Of a stretch of DNA of 64,000 bases, positions 36,543-45,914 are shown piece after piece; position 1 is the stretch's first letter; every line of letters starts with the position of its first letter. The translations under genes were made by a program, and so were the position numbers. Where the stretch lies: contig PACT01000028.1 in the NCBI GenBank assembly GCA_002700285.1, forward strand, positions 1 through 64,000. Direction: 5' to 3'. Origin of the DNA: Crocinitomicaceae bacterium. Its GTDB lineage: Bacteria > Bacteroidota > Bacteroidia > Flavobacteriales_D > Sanyastnellaceae. The notes under the pieces were generated by a model. It saw nothing but the letters and a program-made list of their open reading frames with translations. It did no database searches and was not told the DNA's origin.

Positions 36543-37553
36543 TCAGTCTTTAACAAAAGGGTAATCTTCTTGAACATAAACGTCCTTGTATAACTCTGAC
36601 GCATCAGGCTTGGGACTTTCCTCCGCAAATTTAACGGCTTCTTCTATCACCTCCTTCACTTTCTTTTCGACAGATTTCAACTGCGCTTCAGTCATCCATT
36701 TCTGATCTAACAGCACACCACGTACGTACTTCACAGGATCTTGATCCTGGAAAGTAGATACCTCATCCTTGGTTCTGTATTTCTGAGGGTCTGACATCGA
36801 GTGACCTTTATATCTATACGTTTCAATATTTAACAACGTGGGACCTTCTCCCTTCCTCCCTCTATCTGCCGCGCGTTTTATCGCATCACATACTGCTTCA
36901 GGACTCATACCGTCCACAGTTTCTGAGGGCATGTCATAACTGTCGCCCATCTTAGATAAATCATGCACATTTGTGGTACGCTCGACACTTGTACCCATCG
37001 CATATTGATTGTTTTCGATGATGAAAATAACTGGTAATTTCCAGTTCATAGACATATTAAAGGTCTCGTGCAGAATACCTTGACGAGAAGCGCCATCACC
37101 CATAAAGCAAACGGTCACGTTGTCTTCTTCACGATATTTATCTGCAAAAGCAATGCCTGCACCGAGCCCAATTTGGCCTCCCACAATACCATGACCACCA
37201 AACAGGTTCTTGTCCTTGTCAAACATATGCATGGAGCCCCCTTTTCCCTTGGAGCAGCCTGTAATTTTACCATACAGCTCGGCCATTACAACTTTTGGAT
37301 CCGTCCCTAAAACCAATGGATGCGCATGGTCACGGTAGGCTGTAATGACTCTATCAGTGGGTTTGATCGCCTCTTGCATACCAGAAAGCACTGCTTCTTG
37401 ACCGATATATAAATGACAGAAGCCACCAAATTTTTGTTGGATATACAACTGACCACACTTCTCCTCAAACTTACGCATGAGGTACATGTCTTTATACCAC
37501 TTGCGGTACACGGCCTCTGAATGAGGGAGTTTGTTTAATTTCTTCTTTGCCAT
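36543..37553 (-). CDS. pdhA: Pyruvate dehydrogenase E1 component, alpha subunit
   Basis: A 336-residue E1-alpha: RKFEEKCGQLYIQQK, the GGSMHMF motif, the TPP-binding VCFMGDGASRQGILHETFNM and IENNQYAMGTSVERTT, then YRYKGHSMSDPQKYRT. E1-beta is not adjacent and is presumably encoded elsewhere. A TTG at 37568 extends the frame, but ATG 37553 is preferred. Promoter box TATATTTG at 37623-37630. In Flavobacterium the pdhA-pdhC pair is known to sit close to gldJ-porU-porV, and here it lies within 10 kb of them. Confidence 0.95.
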   Translation of the reverse strand: MAKKKLNKLPHSEAVYRKWYKDMYLMRKFEEKCGQLYIQQKFGGFCHLYIGQEAVLSGMQEAIKPTDRVITAYRDHAHPLVLGTDPKVVMAELYGKITGCSKGKGGSMHMFDKDKNLFGGHGIVGGQIGLGAGIAFADKYREEDNVTVCFMGDGASRQGILHETFNMSMNWKLPVIFIIENNQYAMGTSVERTTNVHDLSKMGDSYDMPSETVDGMSPEAVCDAIKRAADRGRKGEGPTLLNIETYRYKGHSMSDPQKYRTKDEVSTFQDQDPVKYVRGVLLDQKWMTEAQLKSVEKKVKEVIEEAVKFAEESPKPDASELYKDVYVQEDYPFVKD

Positions 37554-37622
37554 GAGCAACGTATGCAAATTATTTCTTCATCTTATTAAACCTTTTAAAA
37601 TAAAGATGGTCTAATTATCAGG

Positions 37623-37630
37623 CAAATATA
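37623..37630 (-). promoter_or_regulatory. -7 promoter box upstream of pdhA
   Basis: TATATTTG read on the minus strand, 69 nt before ATG 37553. It lies only 8 bp from the oppositely directed box of the VTC-domain gene. Confidence 0.55.
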
Positions 37631-37638
37631 ACTTCCTG

Positions 37639-37646
37639 TACATTTG
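37639..37646 (+). promoter_or_regulatory. -7 promoter box of the VTC-domain gene
   Basis: TACATTTG, an exact match, 26 nt before the GTG start at 37673. It lies back to back with the pdhA box. Confidence 0.6.
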
Positions 37647-37672
37647 CAACACCTAATATCAACCCATTTTTT

Positions 37673-38467
37673 GTGTCTGCAATCGAGAACTTTTTTAATT
37701 CGTATATACATATCGGCTTACAAGAGCTAGAAGATGTTGCGCTTATGGATAGAAGCGAGAAGAAATATGTCATTCCTATCGCATGGTGTGGTGACATTTC
37801 GAAGAAGCTGAGCACAGACTATAATATCCTTGAAATTAAGAAAAAAAGGCACTTTAGATATGACAACCTGTACTTCGACACACCAGATAACATATGTCTA
37901 CAGGATCATATTCGAGGCAGAAAAATCAGGTTTAAAGTGCGCATAAGATCATATTCCAATTCTAACATCAGCTTTTTGGAAGTCAAATCACGAAATGTCT
38001 ATGGCAGATCACAAAAGATGCGCATTCAAAGAACGTCTGAGAAATGGGACAGTCCTCTTACCTCAAAAGAACAAGAATTTCTTGAAAAGTGTGTGTCTTT
38101 TGCTGCTGAGTTAAAACCTGTTCTTTATAGCAGTTATTCTCGATATACCATCGCCAATATTGAGAAAGGTGAGCGCATCACTTTCGACACCAATCTTGAA
38201 TACAAAACACTCACAGGAGAAACATACAAACCCCTTGATGGATTAGCTGTAGTTGAATTAAAGCAGGCCGAGACAGACAGAAGATCTCCTTTAATTAGTA
38301 TCTTTCGAAACCGAAATGACAGAAGATCCCCTTTGGGAAGGACGATTAGAATAAGTAAATATATCTTGGGGCGATTGCATACAAACAAACACCTATCTGC
38401 CAAAGCTTATCATGAAAGCCTGAAGGAGCTGACTCGTGCAAAACAAGTCAGCATAAGTATTACCTGA
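37673..38467 (+). CDS. VTC domain protein (polyphosphate polymerase-like)
   Basis: A 264-residue protein with the VTC tunnel-domain pattern: RSEKKYVIP near residue 27, RYDNLYFDTPDN, KIRFKVRIRSY, SFLEVKSR, a SRYTIAN segment, ITFDTNLEYK and VVELKQAETDRRSP. The basic and acidic residues of the ATP-binding tunnel appear to be present. By family it would make inorganic polyphosphate from ATP. Start GTG 37673; no ATG close by. The DUF4956 membrane protein follows 10 nt later, a frequent pairing of these families, which suggests a membrane-associated complex. Confidence 0.85.
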   Translation: MSAIENFFNSYIHIGLQELEDVALMDRSEKKYVIPIAWCGDISKKLSTDYNILEIKKKRHFRYDNLYFDTPDNICLQDHIRGRKIRFKVRIRSYSNSNISFLEVKSRNVYGRSQKMRIQRTSEKWDSPLTSKEQEFLEKCVSFAAELKPVLYSSYSRYTIANIEKGERITFDTNLEYKTLTGETYKPLDGLAVVELKQAETDRRSPLISIFRNRNDRRSPLGRTIRISKYILGRLHTNKHLSAKAYHESLKELTRAKQVSISIT

Positions 38468-38477
38468 ACAAAAAATA

Positions 38478-39092
38478 ATGAACCCAGAAACCATATCTCT
38501 CATCATCGGATTTATTGCAAATCTTGTGTCCAGTCTTATCGTTGTTAGACTTATTTACCACCTTGCATCAAAGCGACGAGACTATGTTTTCACATTTATG
38601 CTTGTATCATCATCTGTCTTTTTCCTTTGCACACTCCTCAGTGGAGTTGAAATAGAGATGGGATTCGCGCTTGGTCTATTTGCTATTTTCAGCATCATTC
38701 GATACAGAACTGATGCAATTCCAATCAGGGAGATGACCTATCTCTTTATTGTTATTACACTTGCCGTGATAAACGCATTGGCTCCACAAGCAACAGGATG
38801 GGGTATCATCGTCATTGCAAACGCGGGTATTTGGGCGATTGCATTTGTTCTAGAACGACTTTGGTTTGTGAAGCATCTGGCCACAAAAATTGTCGTTTAT
38901 GACAGAGTTGATTTAATTCATGCTGGAAGAAGAGAGGAGTTGAAAGCTGACCTTGAAGAACGCACAGGCGTTGATATCCATTCAATTATGATCGGAAAAG
39001 TTGATCTTCTAAGAGATACTGCAGTCATAAGGGTTCATTTCTATGCAGACTTACAGCCTGATCATTTTGAGGATTCTAACCAAATATCATAG
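38478..39092 (+). CDS. DUF4956 family membrane protein
   Basis: A 204-residue protein with four hydrophobic segments in the first ~135 residues and a cytosolic tail (REELKADLEERTGVDIHSIMI). The motif SIIRYRTDAIPIREMTYLF at about residue 74 is the DUF4956 signature. The function is not established; it usually neighbours VTC-domain genes, as here, and may anchor or regulate the polymerase. Its 3' end is convergent with ispF, leaving 6 nt. Confidence 0.88.
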   Translation: MNPETISLIIGFIANLVSSLIVVRLIYHLASKRRDYVFTFMLVSSSVFFLCTLLSGVEIEMGFALGLFAIFSIIRYRTDAIPIREMTYLFIVITLAVINALAPQATGWGIIVIANAGIWAIAFVLERLWFVKHLATKIVVYDRVDLIHAGRREELKADLEERTGVDIHSIMIGKVDLLRDTAVIRVHFYADLQPDHFEDSNQIS

Positions 39093-39098
39093 AGAAAC

Positions 39099-39587
39099 CT
39101 ACTTCTTTTTCCTTTCCTTTAAGAGAACGACTGCATGGGCACTTATGCCGTCCTGAGTTCCAACGAAACCTAATTTTTCAGTCGTCGTGGCCTTGATGCT
39201 TATCCTGTCAAGTTCAACGTGAAGGATCTCTGCGATGACCTTACGCATGGCATCAATAGAATTTGACACCTTCGGTGTCTGAAGGCAGATTGTCGTGTCG
39301 AGATTCCCAAGCTCCCAACCCAGATCCTCAATCTTATGCCAAGTTTCAGAAAGTAATTTCTTACTGTCTATGCCTTTGTATGCAGGATCATGATCTGGAA
39401 AATGGAACCCGATGTCTCTTAATGCAAGTGCGCCTAAAAAAGCATCGCATATCGCGTGGAGCAACACATCAGCGTCTGAATGACCCACCGCGCCTTTATG
39501 ATGTGGCAATAAAATGCCACCTAGCCATAATTCCTCACCCACCTCAAGACGATGAACATCGTAACCATATCCAATCTTAATGTCCAT
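39099..39587 (-). CDS. ispF: 2-C-methyl-D-erythritol 2,4-cyclodiphosphate synthase
   Basis: Fifth step of the MEP isoprenoid pathway, a small zinc homotrimer. Seen: GYGYDVHRLEVG (Asp and His zinc ligands, residues 7-18), HSDADVLLHAICDAFLGA, DIGFHFPDHD and the C-terminal ATTTEKLGFVG. The length of 162 residues is normal. The start codon overlaps the porV stop by 1 nt, so it is cotranscribed with the T9SS genes. Confidence 0.97.
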   Translation of the reverse strand: MDIKIGYGYDVHRLEVGEELWLGGILLPHHKGAVGHSDADVLLHAICDAFLGALALRDIGFHFPDHDPAYKGIDSKKLLSETWHKIEDLGWELGNLDTTICLQTPKVSNSIDAMRKVIAEILHVELDRISIKATTTEKLGFVGTQDGISAHAVVLLKERKKK

Positions 39588-40843
39588 TAATTGATCGATT
39601 GAGACGCCGAAGCTAAATCGCTGAATTGCATTCTCAAAGTAAAGCGAAGGGTGTTCGCTAGTGGATTTTGTTGCGTTGTACTCACGAGATAACTCAGATC
39701 GATAGTAAATACCGTGTACTTCATACCAGCACCCATTGTGATAAATTGTCTATTTCCTTTTGAAAAGTGCTCATAAAAGTATCCCGCTCTGAAGGCAAAA
39801 ACCTCTGCAAACTCATATTCCAAACCTCCACCAAGATTAATCTCTCTCAACTCCTCACGAAAAATACTGCCAGGCGTTACTGCGAATGTACCATCATCAT
39901 TAAAATCAACAATACCCGGTGCATCATAAAAAGACTGAACGATGCCCGTTGCGACACCTACATCAGGTGAATATCCACTCACGATTGTATTCCCATCATT
40001 CTGATCATAGACGGGCGCCGTAGGCACCAGTAGTTTATTTCCATCTATTGTAAAAGTCAATGCATTATAATCATCAAGCACCATTTTATAGGCCACCCCC
40101 AATCGGAGGTTCGCGGGAATGAAGTCACGGGCAGCGGTCTCCGTGTAACTCATTTTTGAGCCAATATTTGAAATGTTCATTCCGAAATTAAATGTTCCAT
40201 CTTTTCCTCCCCAATTTGCTTGATCGTTTGTATAAAACATACTCACATCCGCAGCTACAGAGATTCCTGGCTTTGATTCTGCGCCTGAAACACTCACGCC
40301 TCCGGTGAGATTTGAATGCACAAATCGGCCCGCGATGCCTCCGCTAAATTTATCTGTAAAACGTTGAGAGAAACCTGCATCTAAACTTAATTCAGCAGGT
40401 TTAAAATCCCGAATCGTTGTGCCAACCTCATCCGTAAATGTGATGTTTCCTAAACTGAAATATCGAAGTGCTACTCCATAAGCTTGCTTGCGGTTTACTT
40501 TACGAACCATCGTCAAGTAGGCAAGATTCATATCATCCACAAGCGCACGTAGCCATGGCGCATAGCTTAGACTCACCTCTAATTCATTCTCTGAGAAAGC
40601 CATTTTTGACGGATTCCAATGGAGACTGTTTCCATCAGGGGAAAGTGCAACGCCAGCATCTCCCAAGGCACCTGATCGTGAATCTGGGGCGATCATCAAA
40701 AAAGGAACGGCAGTAGTAATGGTATTAAGCTGAACTAATGAAGCCGCCTCGCCAGGATCTAACTGAGCCTGAAAGTTGCTGAGAGATAACAACATAATTG
40801 CTGTCATTACTGACACTCGAGATAAAAGAAAGATATTCTTCAT
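39587..40843 (-). CDS. porV: T9SS outer membrane protein PorV
   Basis: A 418-residue outer-membrane beta-barrel of the PorV/LptO type. It has a signal peptide (LLSLSNFQAQ), the LMIAPDSRSGALGDAGVALS segment, NSLHWNPSKMAFSENE, LSYAPWLRAL and repeated barrel strands to the end. In T9SS the protein shuttles cargo carrying type A sorting domains from the translocon to the PorU sortase. Gene order porU-porV is conserved; 42 nt separate them. Confidence 0.93.
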   Translation of the reverse strand: MKNIFLLSRVSVMTAIMLLSLSNFQAQLDPGEAASLVQLNTITTAVPFLMIAPDSRSGALGDAGVALSPDGNSLHWNPSKMAFSENELEVSLSYAPWLRALVDDMNLAYLTMVRKVNRKQAYGVALRYFSLGNITFTDEVGTTIRDFKPAELSLDAGFSQRFTDKFSGGIAGRFVHSNLTGGVSVSGAESKPGISVAADVSMFYTNDQANWGGKDGTFNFGMNISNIGSKMSYTETAARDFIPANLRLGVAYKMVLDDYNALTFTIDGNKLLVPTAPVYDQNDGNTIVSGYSPDVGVATGIVQSFYDAPGIVDFNDDGTFAVTPGSIFREELREINLGGGLEYEFAEVFAFRAGYFYEHFSKGNRQFITMGAGMKYTVFTIDLSYLVSTTQQNPLANTLRFTLRMQFSDLASASQSIN

Positions 40844-40885
40844 GGATTTCTTTAAAAAAACAAATGTAATGACTCAAATTCTGGA

Positions 40886-43800
40886 TTATGGCCTCACAAC
40901 GATAACTTTACTACCATATTGTGCAGAAACACCATTTTTCGTTGTCATTTTAATCTTAAAAACATAAACACCAGCAGGAACGTCACCGCCATTTCCGTCA
41001 CGCAAATTCCATTCTGCAATATCTGTACGGTTTCCATGTGCCAAAAGTTCCGATTCAAACACTTTTATTTTCTTTCCAGTCACATCGTAAACTTCGACAA
41101 GTGCATCTACAACATTACAAACTTGGTTATGTGACACGCGGAAAGAAACATGATCATATGCTGGATTAGGATAGGCAATCACCGACGCCAATGCCACTTC
41201 TAAGGAATTAACAACCAAGAATTCCGTTGATGCAACCGCACTGTTATTCTGAACATCCCACACCTTTAACTCAAGAGAATGCGCACCGTCCTCAAGGTCA
41301 TTGAATGGGTACTTTACCACACCACTTTTGTAGGTATCCAAATCAGCAGAGAAATAGGTGTTTAAAATAAATGGCGATTCAAATTTGTCATCTAAGACCG
41401 CTTTAAGATCGTGACCTATTCCATTGCCTACAGTGTTAATTCCACTTTCATCAAATAGCCGCGCATACAGCCAGGGATCTTCATTGGTAATGTCGCCCCT
41501 TACAAACAAAGAATCATTCATATACAATTGAATGGTGGGTCCCAGATTGTCATTCCCCACATTTTCAGAAGTACCTCCGATCACAAAGTCTTCAGAAGCC
41601 CCATGCGCATCCAAATCTCCATCAACGGCATAGAGACTTACTCTGCCTGAACCGTATGTGTAATCAATGTCTCTGGGTACGACAAACTCGAATTCAAAAA
41701 CACCATCTATCACGCTCGCAACCCCTTTGTGGATGACGTTACGATACATTGTGTAGGAGAATGCGCCCGCCACATTATCATTGTCTAAAGTGCTTATTTG
41801 AGAGCGTTTGTCAAAAACTTTGGGATAAACAAATCCGTTAAACTCATGTAAAGTGTCGCCCGAAGACGTTCCGACAAAACCACTCATTTTAACGAGATCG
41901 AGTGATTTAATCGTATCAGGTATTTCAGTCACAAATACTCTGTGAGTTGGATAGGCCAATTGCATTGCTGGATCTCCCAAAAGAGAGAAGTTTCTCATAT
42001 TTGTGACACTCGTAACATCTGAGCTGTTTTTTGTGTCCTTACAAATATCTCCAAGGCATCTTAACTGCCCTGTCCCTTCATCCTCATCAAGAACTGTTTT
42101 AAAAAAAGCCGTATTGAGTTCCTGATTTCCTCCACTAAAAACAGTACGTGTGGTCGTCAGCATTCCTACCGCTCCACCATCAGGATTAAACACGATCATC
42201 TCCCCTGCAGATTCGACTTCGGGGTCATCATATCTTGACAATTCGCATGTTGCAGTCATAAAGACAGGCAGACGTTTCTTGTTCGTCCACTCCCTAATCG
42301 TGGTCGTATTGAGAATGCGTTCATGCGCCCAACCTCTGTCACCTCCATGACCGATATAATCAATAATCAAAGCCCCCTCTTCAACTTTTCGAGCTATTTC
42401 TGCTTCTGCTTCATTATATCGTTCTCCTCCGGGTGTCGCTTCTTGCAAATATGAATCTGGGTATATTTTAATAATATCGTATTCACCGTGTTCTTCTGAA
42501 ACCCGATTAGAATGCACCTCACTGTCAGACATATGACGCCAACCATCATTGTTGTTGCCATCTTGATCATCTGTGACAAATATGATTCTGTTGCGCCAAG
42601 GGCCAAAAGTGGTCGATGACCCCTCTGTTTCGCATCCTGCGCCAGCTGTAGAATCCTCGTTCGCACCTGAATACGTTTCTACTTTTGACACAAATGCAAG
42701 GGCCTGCGACAAAGTTGGCGCGGGAATACGCCCCACACCTATTGCAAGTTTGTCCCCAGGAGATTCTCCCATACCTTCTTCTAAAAGTCCAAAATAATCA
42801 TCCGTCACATAGCTGCTTACTGTACTTTCTGAATTGGCGCTCTGAAACGTAAGAAGATTAACCCCATCTGGGTCAAGGTTTCGATTAAAGTACGAACCGT
42901 CACCCATAAGCTGAAGATACTTGGGCTTATCAGCATCACTTTCCGCCCTATCCCATAGCATCATCATCAACATTTTCAAAGCGGTGGGATCAGGAGAACC
43001 AGAAGAAAATGCATCAAAAACTTCGCGTTGACTCACGACCGCCACACGCATTCCCTGATTTGCATGTAACGTTGCGAGTCTCCGTGCTGCTGAGTCCAAA
43101 AGAGGCACCGTTACAATGACCAAATCCAAATGGCCCAAGCCATGCAAATCTATATTATCAACGGATCCCATGGGTCTTACGCTCTTGGCAGCACCATATC
43201 TAAAGGCAACAAAACGCCTTGTTGTATCTTGTTGGGCTTTCCAAGTTGTTACGTCTCCTTCTTGGCTCAGGAGATTCCGGCGGGGAGAAAGGGGGTCGGT
43301 GACGTCCCAAATTTGGTCGACTGAAGAGGATTCTGTCAAACGATATCTTGCCGCATGATTGAACGACATGTTTTCTGTGCCATTTATAAAAAATTGACCA
43401 CTTGAAAAAACCAATGCCTGCCTTGCCTGTACCCTGACATAATCAATCCAACCTTCAGCATCCGCATTTCCTGGTTCAAAAGACATTTCAACATTGACAC
43501 CATCACCACTCATAGGGACATGAAGCGATAGGTTTCGTTTCTGAGCGAGAAGCAAACTGCTCTCACTGAGAGAGATGTCAGTGGTACTCACCTCTGTCCC
43601 ATTACACTGCATCAAGTAATTGCTCGTAGCGCCAAGGGTTCTTCCTGCGATTCTTGAATCCACCCATCCAGAATCTCCAATGAGATTGGGGATGTTAAAT
43701 GAAAAACCATAGATTTGACTCCCTAAACTGGTAAAGCGTTCTCCATAAAATTCTCTGCCACTCTTCGCAATGTTATGAGACTCTATTTCGTGAAATTCTT

Positions 43801-44701
43801 TTGCCAAATGAGTCTCTAATTCATCTAAAACAGGCAACGACACATCTGCTGCATTTTCAATTCTACTCCCGAATACATTTTGAGGACCATTGATTCTAAG
43901 AAAATAATATGCACTGTCAGACCAAGGATTGAGTTCGTGTTGCCATCGCTCCGAGGATGGATTCCAGTTCCAAGAATCAACACCCGAAGCGTAAAAATAA
44001 ATGGCATCCTCTTGATTAAATATGCCATCTGTAGCGCCATCTGCATGAACTTTTATCAATGGCAAGTCCAGTGGTCTGTCATCATTGTTTTGAAAGGGTA
44101 AAGCCCTGCCTCCTCCTCCAAACAATTGAATGGATGCGAAATCAATCGTATCTGGATTCACACCCGAAGCGACCAAGTCTGCGTAACCAATTTTGAATAT
44201 ACCCTCTTGGCCTGTGGCAAATTTCAGCCAGGCACCATCAGATAAGACCGAATGTTCTGGCCATACTCTTTGAAACCTACTTCCCCCCACAGGTGAACTC
44301 CCTAGCATGCCTGACCAATTCGTGAGTTTCTCTATGCCCCCCTCCGCGTTCATTCTGTATTTGGGAGATCTGAACTGCGCATACCATTCTTTAGAATGTG
44401 TCCCCCTCACAATTCTCCAACCCGTTTGAATATTATCGTTAATCTCCACTTCACCGTTGCCTTGAACAAGTATCCAATTCAAATCTTGATCGAGCACTTC
44501 GATTCCAGACCAATGTGAGGGGATTTTCACTTCACCTATGACAAAATTTAAATTTTCGTCATTAAACGACAAATCTGCAACAACAACTTCACCTAAAACA
44601 GAGACTTCATCTTGCCCAAAAACACCGCATAAAAAAATGACATTTAAGCTGAAAAGCAGAGCGAATAAACGAAGTCGTGTGAATATCATTTTATACTGCA
44701 T
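40886..44701 (-). CDS. porU: T9SS C-terminal signal peptidase/sortase PorU
   Basis: A 1271-residue surface peptidase of the C25 gingipain family that removes type A sorting domains and links cargo to anionic LPS. N-terminal signal sequence (MIFTRLRLFALLFSLNVIF); C25 catalytic region with His785 in YIGHGGDRGWAH and Cys819 in MTATCELSRYDD (numbering from ATG 44701). The C-terminus has its own type A-like sorting domain (VIAYPNPAYDHVSFRV ... GVYVFKIKM). A conserved sugar or carbohydrate-like beta region precedes it. The start could also be ATG 44689; the frame extends to 44740. Followed by porV and ispF. Confidence 0.94.
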   Translation of the reverse strand: MQYKMIFTRLRLFALLFSLNVIFLCGVFGQDEVSVLGEVVVADLSFNDENLNFVIGEVKIPSHWSGIEVLDQDLNWILVQGNGEVEINDNIQTGWRIVRGTHSKEWYAQFRSPKYRMNAEGGIEKLTNWSGMLGSSPVGGSRFQRVWPEHSVLSDGAWLKFATGQEGIFKIGYADLVASGVNPDTIDFASIQLFGGGGRALPFQNNDDRPLDLPLIKVHADGATDGIFNQEDAIYFYASGVDSWNWNPSSERWQHELNPWSDSAYYFLRINGPQNVFGSRIENAADVSLPVLDELETHLAKEFHEIESHNIAKSGREFYGERFTSLGSQIYGFSFNIPNLIGDSGWVDSRIAGRTLGATSNYLMQCNGTEVSTTDISLSESSLLLAQKRNLSLHVPMSGDGVNVEMSFEPGNADAEGWIDYVRVQARQALVFSSGQFFINGTENMSFNHAARYRLTESSSVDQIWDVTDPLSPRRNLLSQEGDVTTWKAQQDTTRRFVAFRYGAAKSVRPMGSVDNIDLHGLGHLDLVIVTVPLLDSAARRLATLHANQGMRVAVVSQREVFDAFSSGSPDPTALKMLMMMLWDRAESDADKPKYLQLMGDGSYFNRNLDPDGVNLLTFQSANSESTVSSYVTDDYFGLLEEGMGESPGDKLAIGVGRIPAPTLSQALAFVSKVETYSGANEDSTAGAGCETEGSSTTFGPWRNRIIFVTDDQDGNNNDGWRHMSDSEVHSNRVSEEHGEYDIIKIYPDSYLQEATPGGERYNEAEAEIARKVEEGALIIDYIGHGGDRGWAHERILNTTTIREWTNKKRLPVFMTATCELSRYDDPEVESAGEMIVFNPDGGAVGMLTTTRTVFSGGNQELNTAFFKTVLDEDEGTGQLRCLGDICKDTKNSSDVTSVTNMRNFSLLGDPAMQLAYPTHRVFVTEIPDTIKSLDLVKMSGFVGTSSGDTLHEFNGFVYPKVFDKRSQISTLDNDNVAGAFSYTMYRNVIHKGVASVIDGVFEFEFVVPRDIDYTYGSGRVSLYAVDGDLDAHGASEDFVIGGTSENVGNDNLGPTIQLYMNDSLFVRGDITNEDPWLYARLFDESGINTVGNGIGHDLKAVLDDKFESPFILNTYFSADLDTYKSGVVKYPFNDLEDGAHSLELKVWDVQNNSAVASTEFLVVNSLEVALASVIAYPNPAYDHVSFRVSHNQVCNVVDALVEVYDVTGKKIKVFESELLAHGNRTDIAEWNLRDGNGGDVPAGVYVFKIKMTTKNGVSAQYGSKVIVVRP

Positions 44702-44816
44702 GTCATTTATTATAATAATAATGCCAAATTTCGGGCACAATCATGAAACAAACGCAAACAATACAAGGTTATTGCCACCTTAAAGTCGATAAAATTTCCG
44801 TATTATTGTGGGTTCA

Positions 44817-45833
44817 ATGGGAACCTCTATGTTGAAAACACCTCTAATATCCGTTTTTGGATTCGCGCTACTTGCGGGAATCATGCTTGTTTGCACATCC
44901 AATGATGCGCAAGCTCAAGATCCAGAATTCACGCAATACTATGCGAACCCTCTGTTCTTAAACCCCGCTTTCGCTGGGTCCGACAGATGCCCTCGCATGG
45001 TTATGGCATACCGAAATCAATGGCCTGCCATGAGTGGATCCTATGTCACTCAAGCTGTTTCATATGACCAACACCTTCAAAGTATTCAAGGTGGTTTAGG
45101 TCTTACCGTCTTGCGTGATCAGGCTGGCCAAAACACACTTTCTACGACTCGAGTCACTGGAATGTATGCATATCAGCAAGCACTTACGCGTAAGATTTCG
45201 ATACGCGCAGCGCTGGAAGCAAGTTACTTTCAGAAAGCACTCGATTGGAGCAATCTGACATTTGGTGACATGATTGATCCCCGACGTGGATTCATCTATG
45301 AAACCCAAGACACCCCCAGAGGCGGCACAGTTCAAAATGTAGATTTCGGTGCAGGGATGCTCGTATTCACTGAGAAATTTCATCTCGGTTTCGCTGCTCA
45401 CCATCTGAATGAGCCAAATGAGTCTTTGGTTGTAGGATTAAGTCGTCTGCCTATGAAGCTCACAATTCATGGAGGCGGTAAATTCCCATTAAAGACAAAT
45501 ATTCGTAGAGAAGTAGTCGCATCTATCTCTCCAAGTTTTCTCTTCCGTCAACAAGGTGAGTTTAAGCAAATGAATCTCGGCCTGTTCGTCAATAAAGGAC
45601 CTCTCTTTGGAGGGGTTTGGTACCGAGGCGTTGTTTTTACTGACTACCGCGATGCTTTAATTGCTGTTGTAGGTGTCGAAACAGACATCATGCGTTTCGG
45701 GTACAGTTACGATATAACAATATCAGAGCTCACGCCCGCTACTGGTGGTGCTCACGAGCTAAGTATGACCTTAAAATTCGATTGCTCACAAAAAAAAGGC
45801 AAGTTCCGCAAAATACCTTGCCCTACTTTTTAG
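44817..45833 (+). CDS. PorP/SprF family type IX secretion membrane protein
   Basis: A 338-residue outer-membrane protein with signal peptide ending DAQAQ, then DPEFTQYYANPLFLNPAFAGS, the family hallmark, and MAYRNQWPAM near residue 65. By family, such proteins bind and help export or anchor partners with type B sorting domains. No partner gene is directly adjacent, but a type B protein is encoded at 15323-17371. GTG 44808 is an alternative start. The neighbours are gldJ on the same strand and porU divergent. Confidence 0.93.
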   Translation: MGTSMLKTPLISVFGFALLAGIMLVCTSNDAQAQDPEFTQYYANPLFLNPAFAGSDRCPRMVMAYRNQWPAMSGSYVTQAVSYDQHLQSIQGGLGLTVLRDQAGQNTLSTTRVTGMYAYQQALTRKISIRAALEASYFQKALDWSNLTFGDMIDPRRGFIYETQDTPRGGTVQNVDFGAGMLVFTEKFHLGFAAHHLNEPNESLVVGLSRLPMKLTIHGGGKFPLKTNIRREVVASISPSFLFRQQGEFKQMNLGLFVNKGPLFGGVWYRGVVFTDYRDALIAVVGVETDIMRFGYSYDITISELTPATGGAHELSMTLKFDCSQKKGKFRKIPCPTF

Positions 45834-45914
45834 TTATATATGAACCTATAGATCTATTATCGGTCAAGCTAACCTGCAAGAACGATAAACTAACATTCTC
45901 AAAATATATATAAG

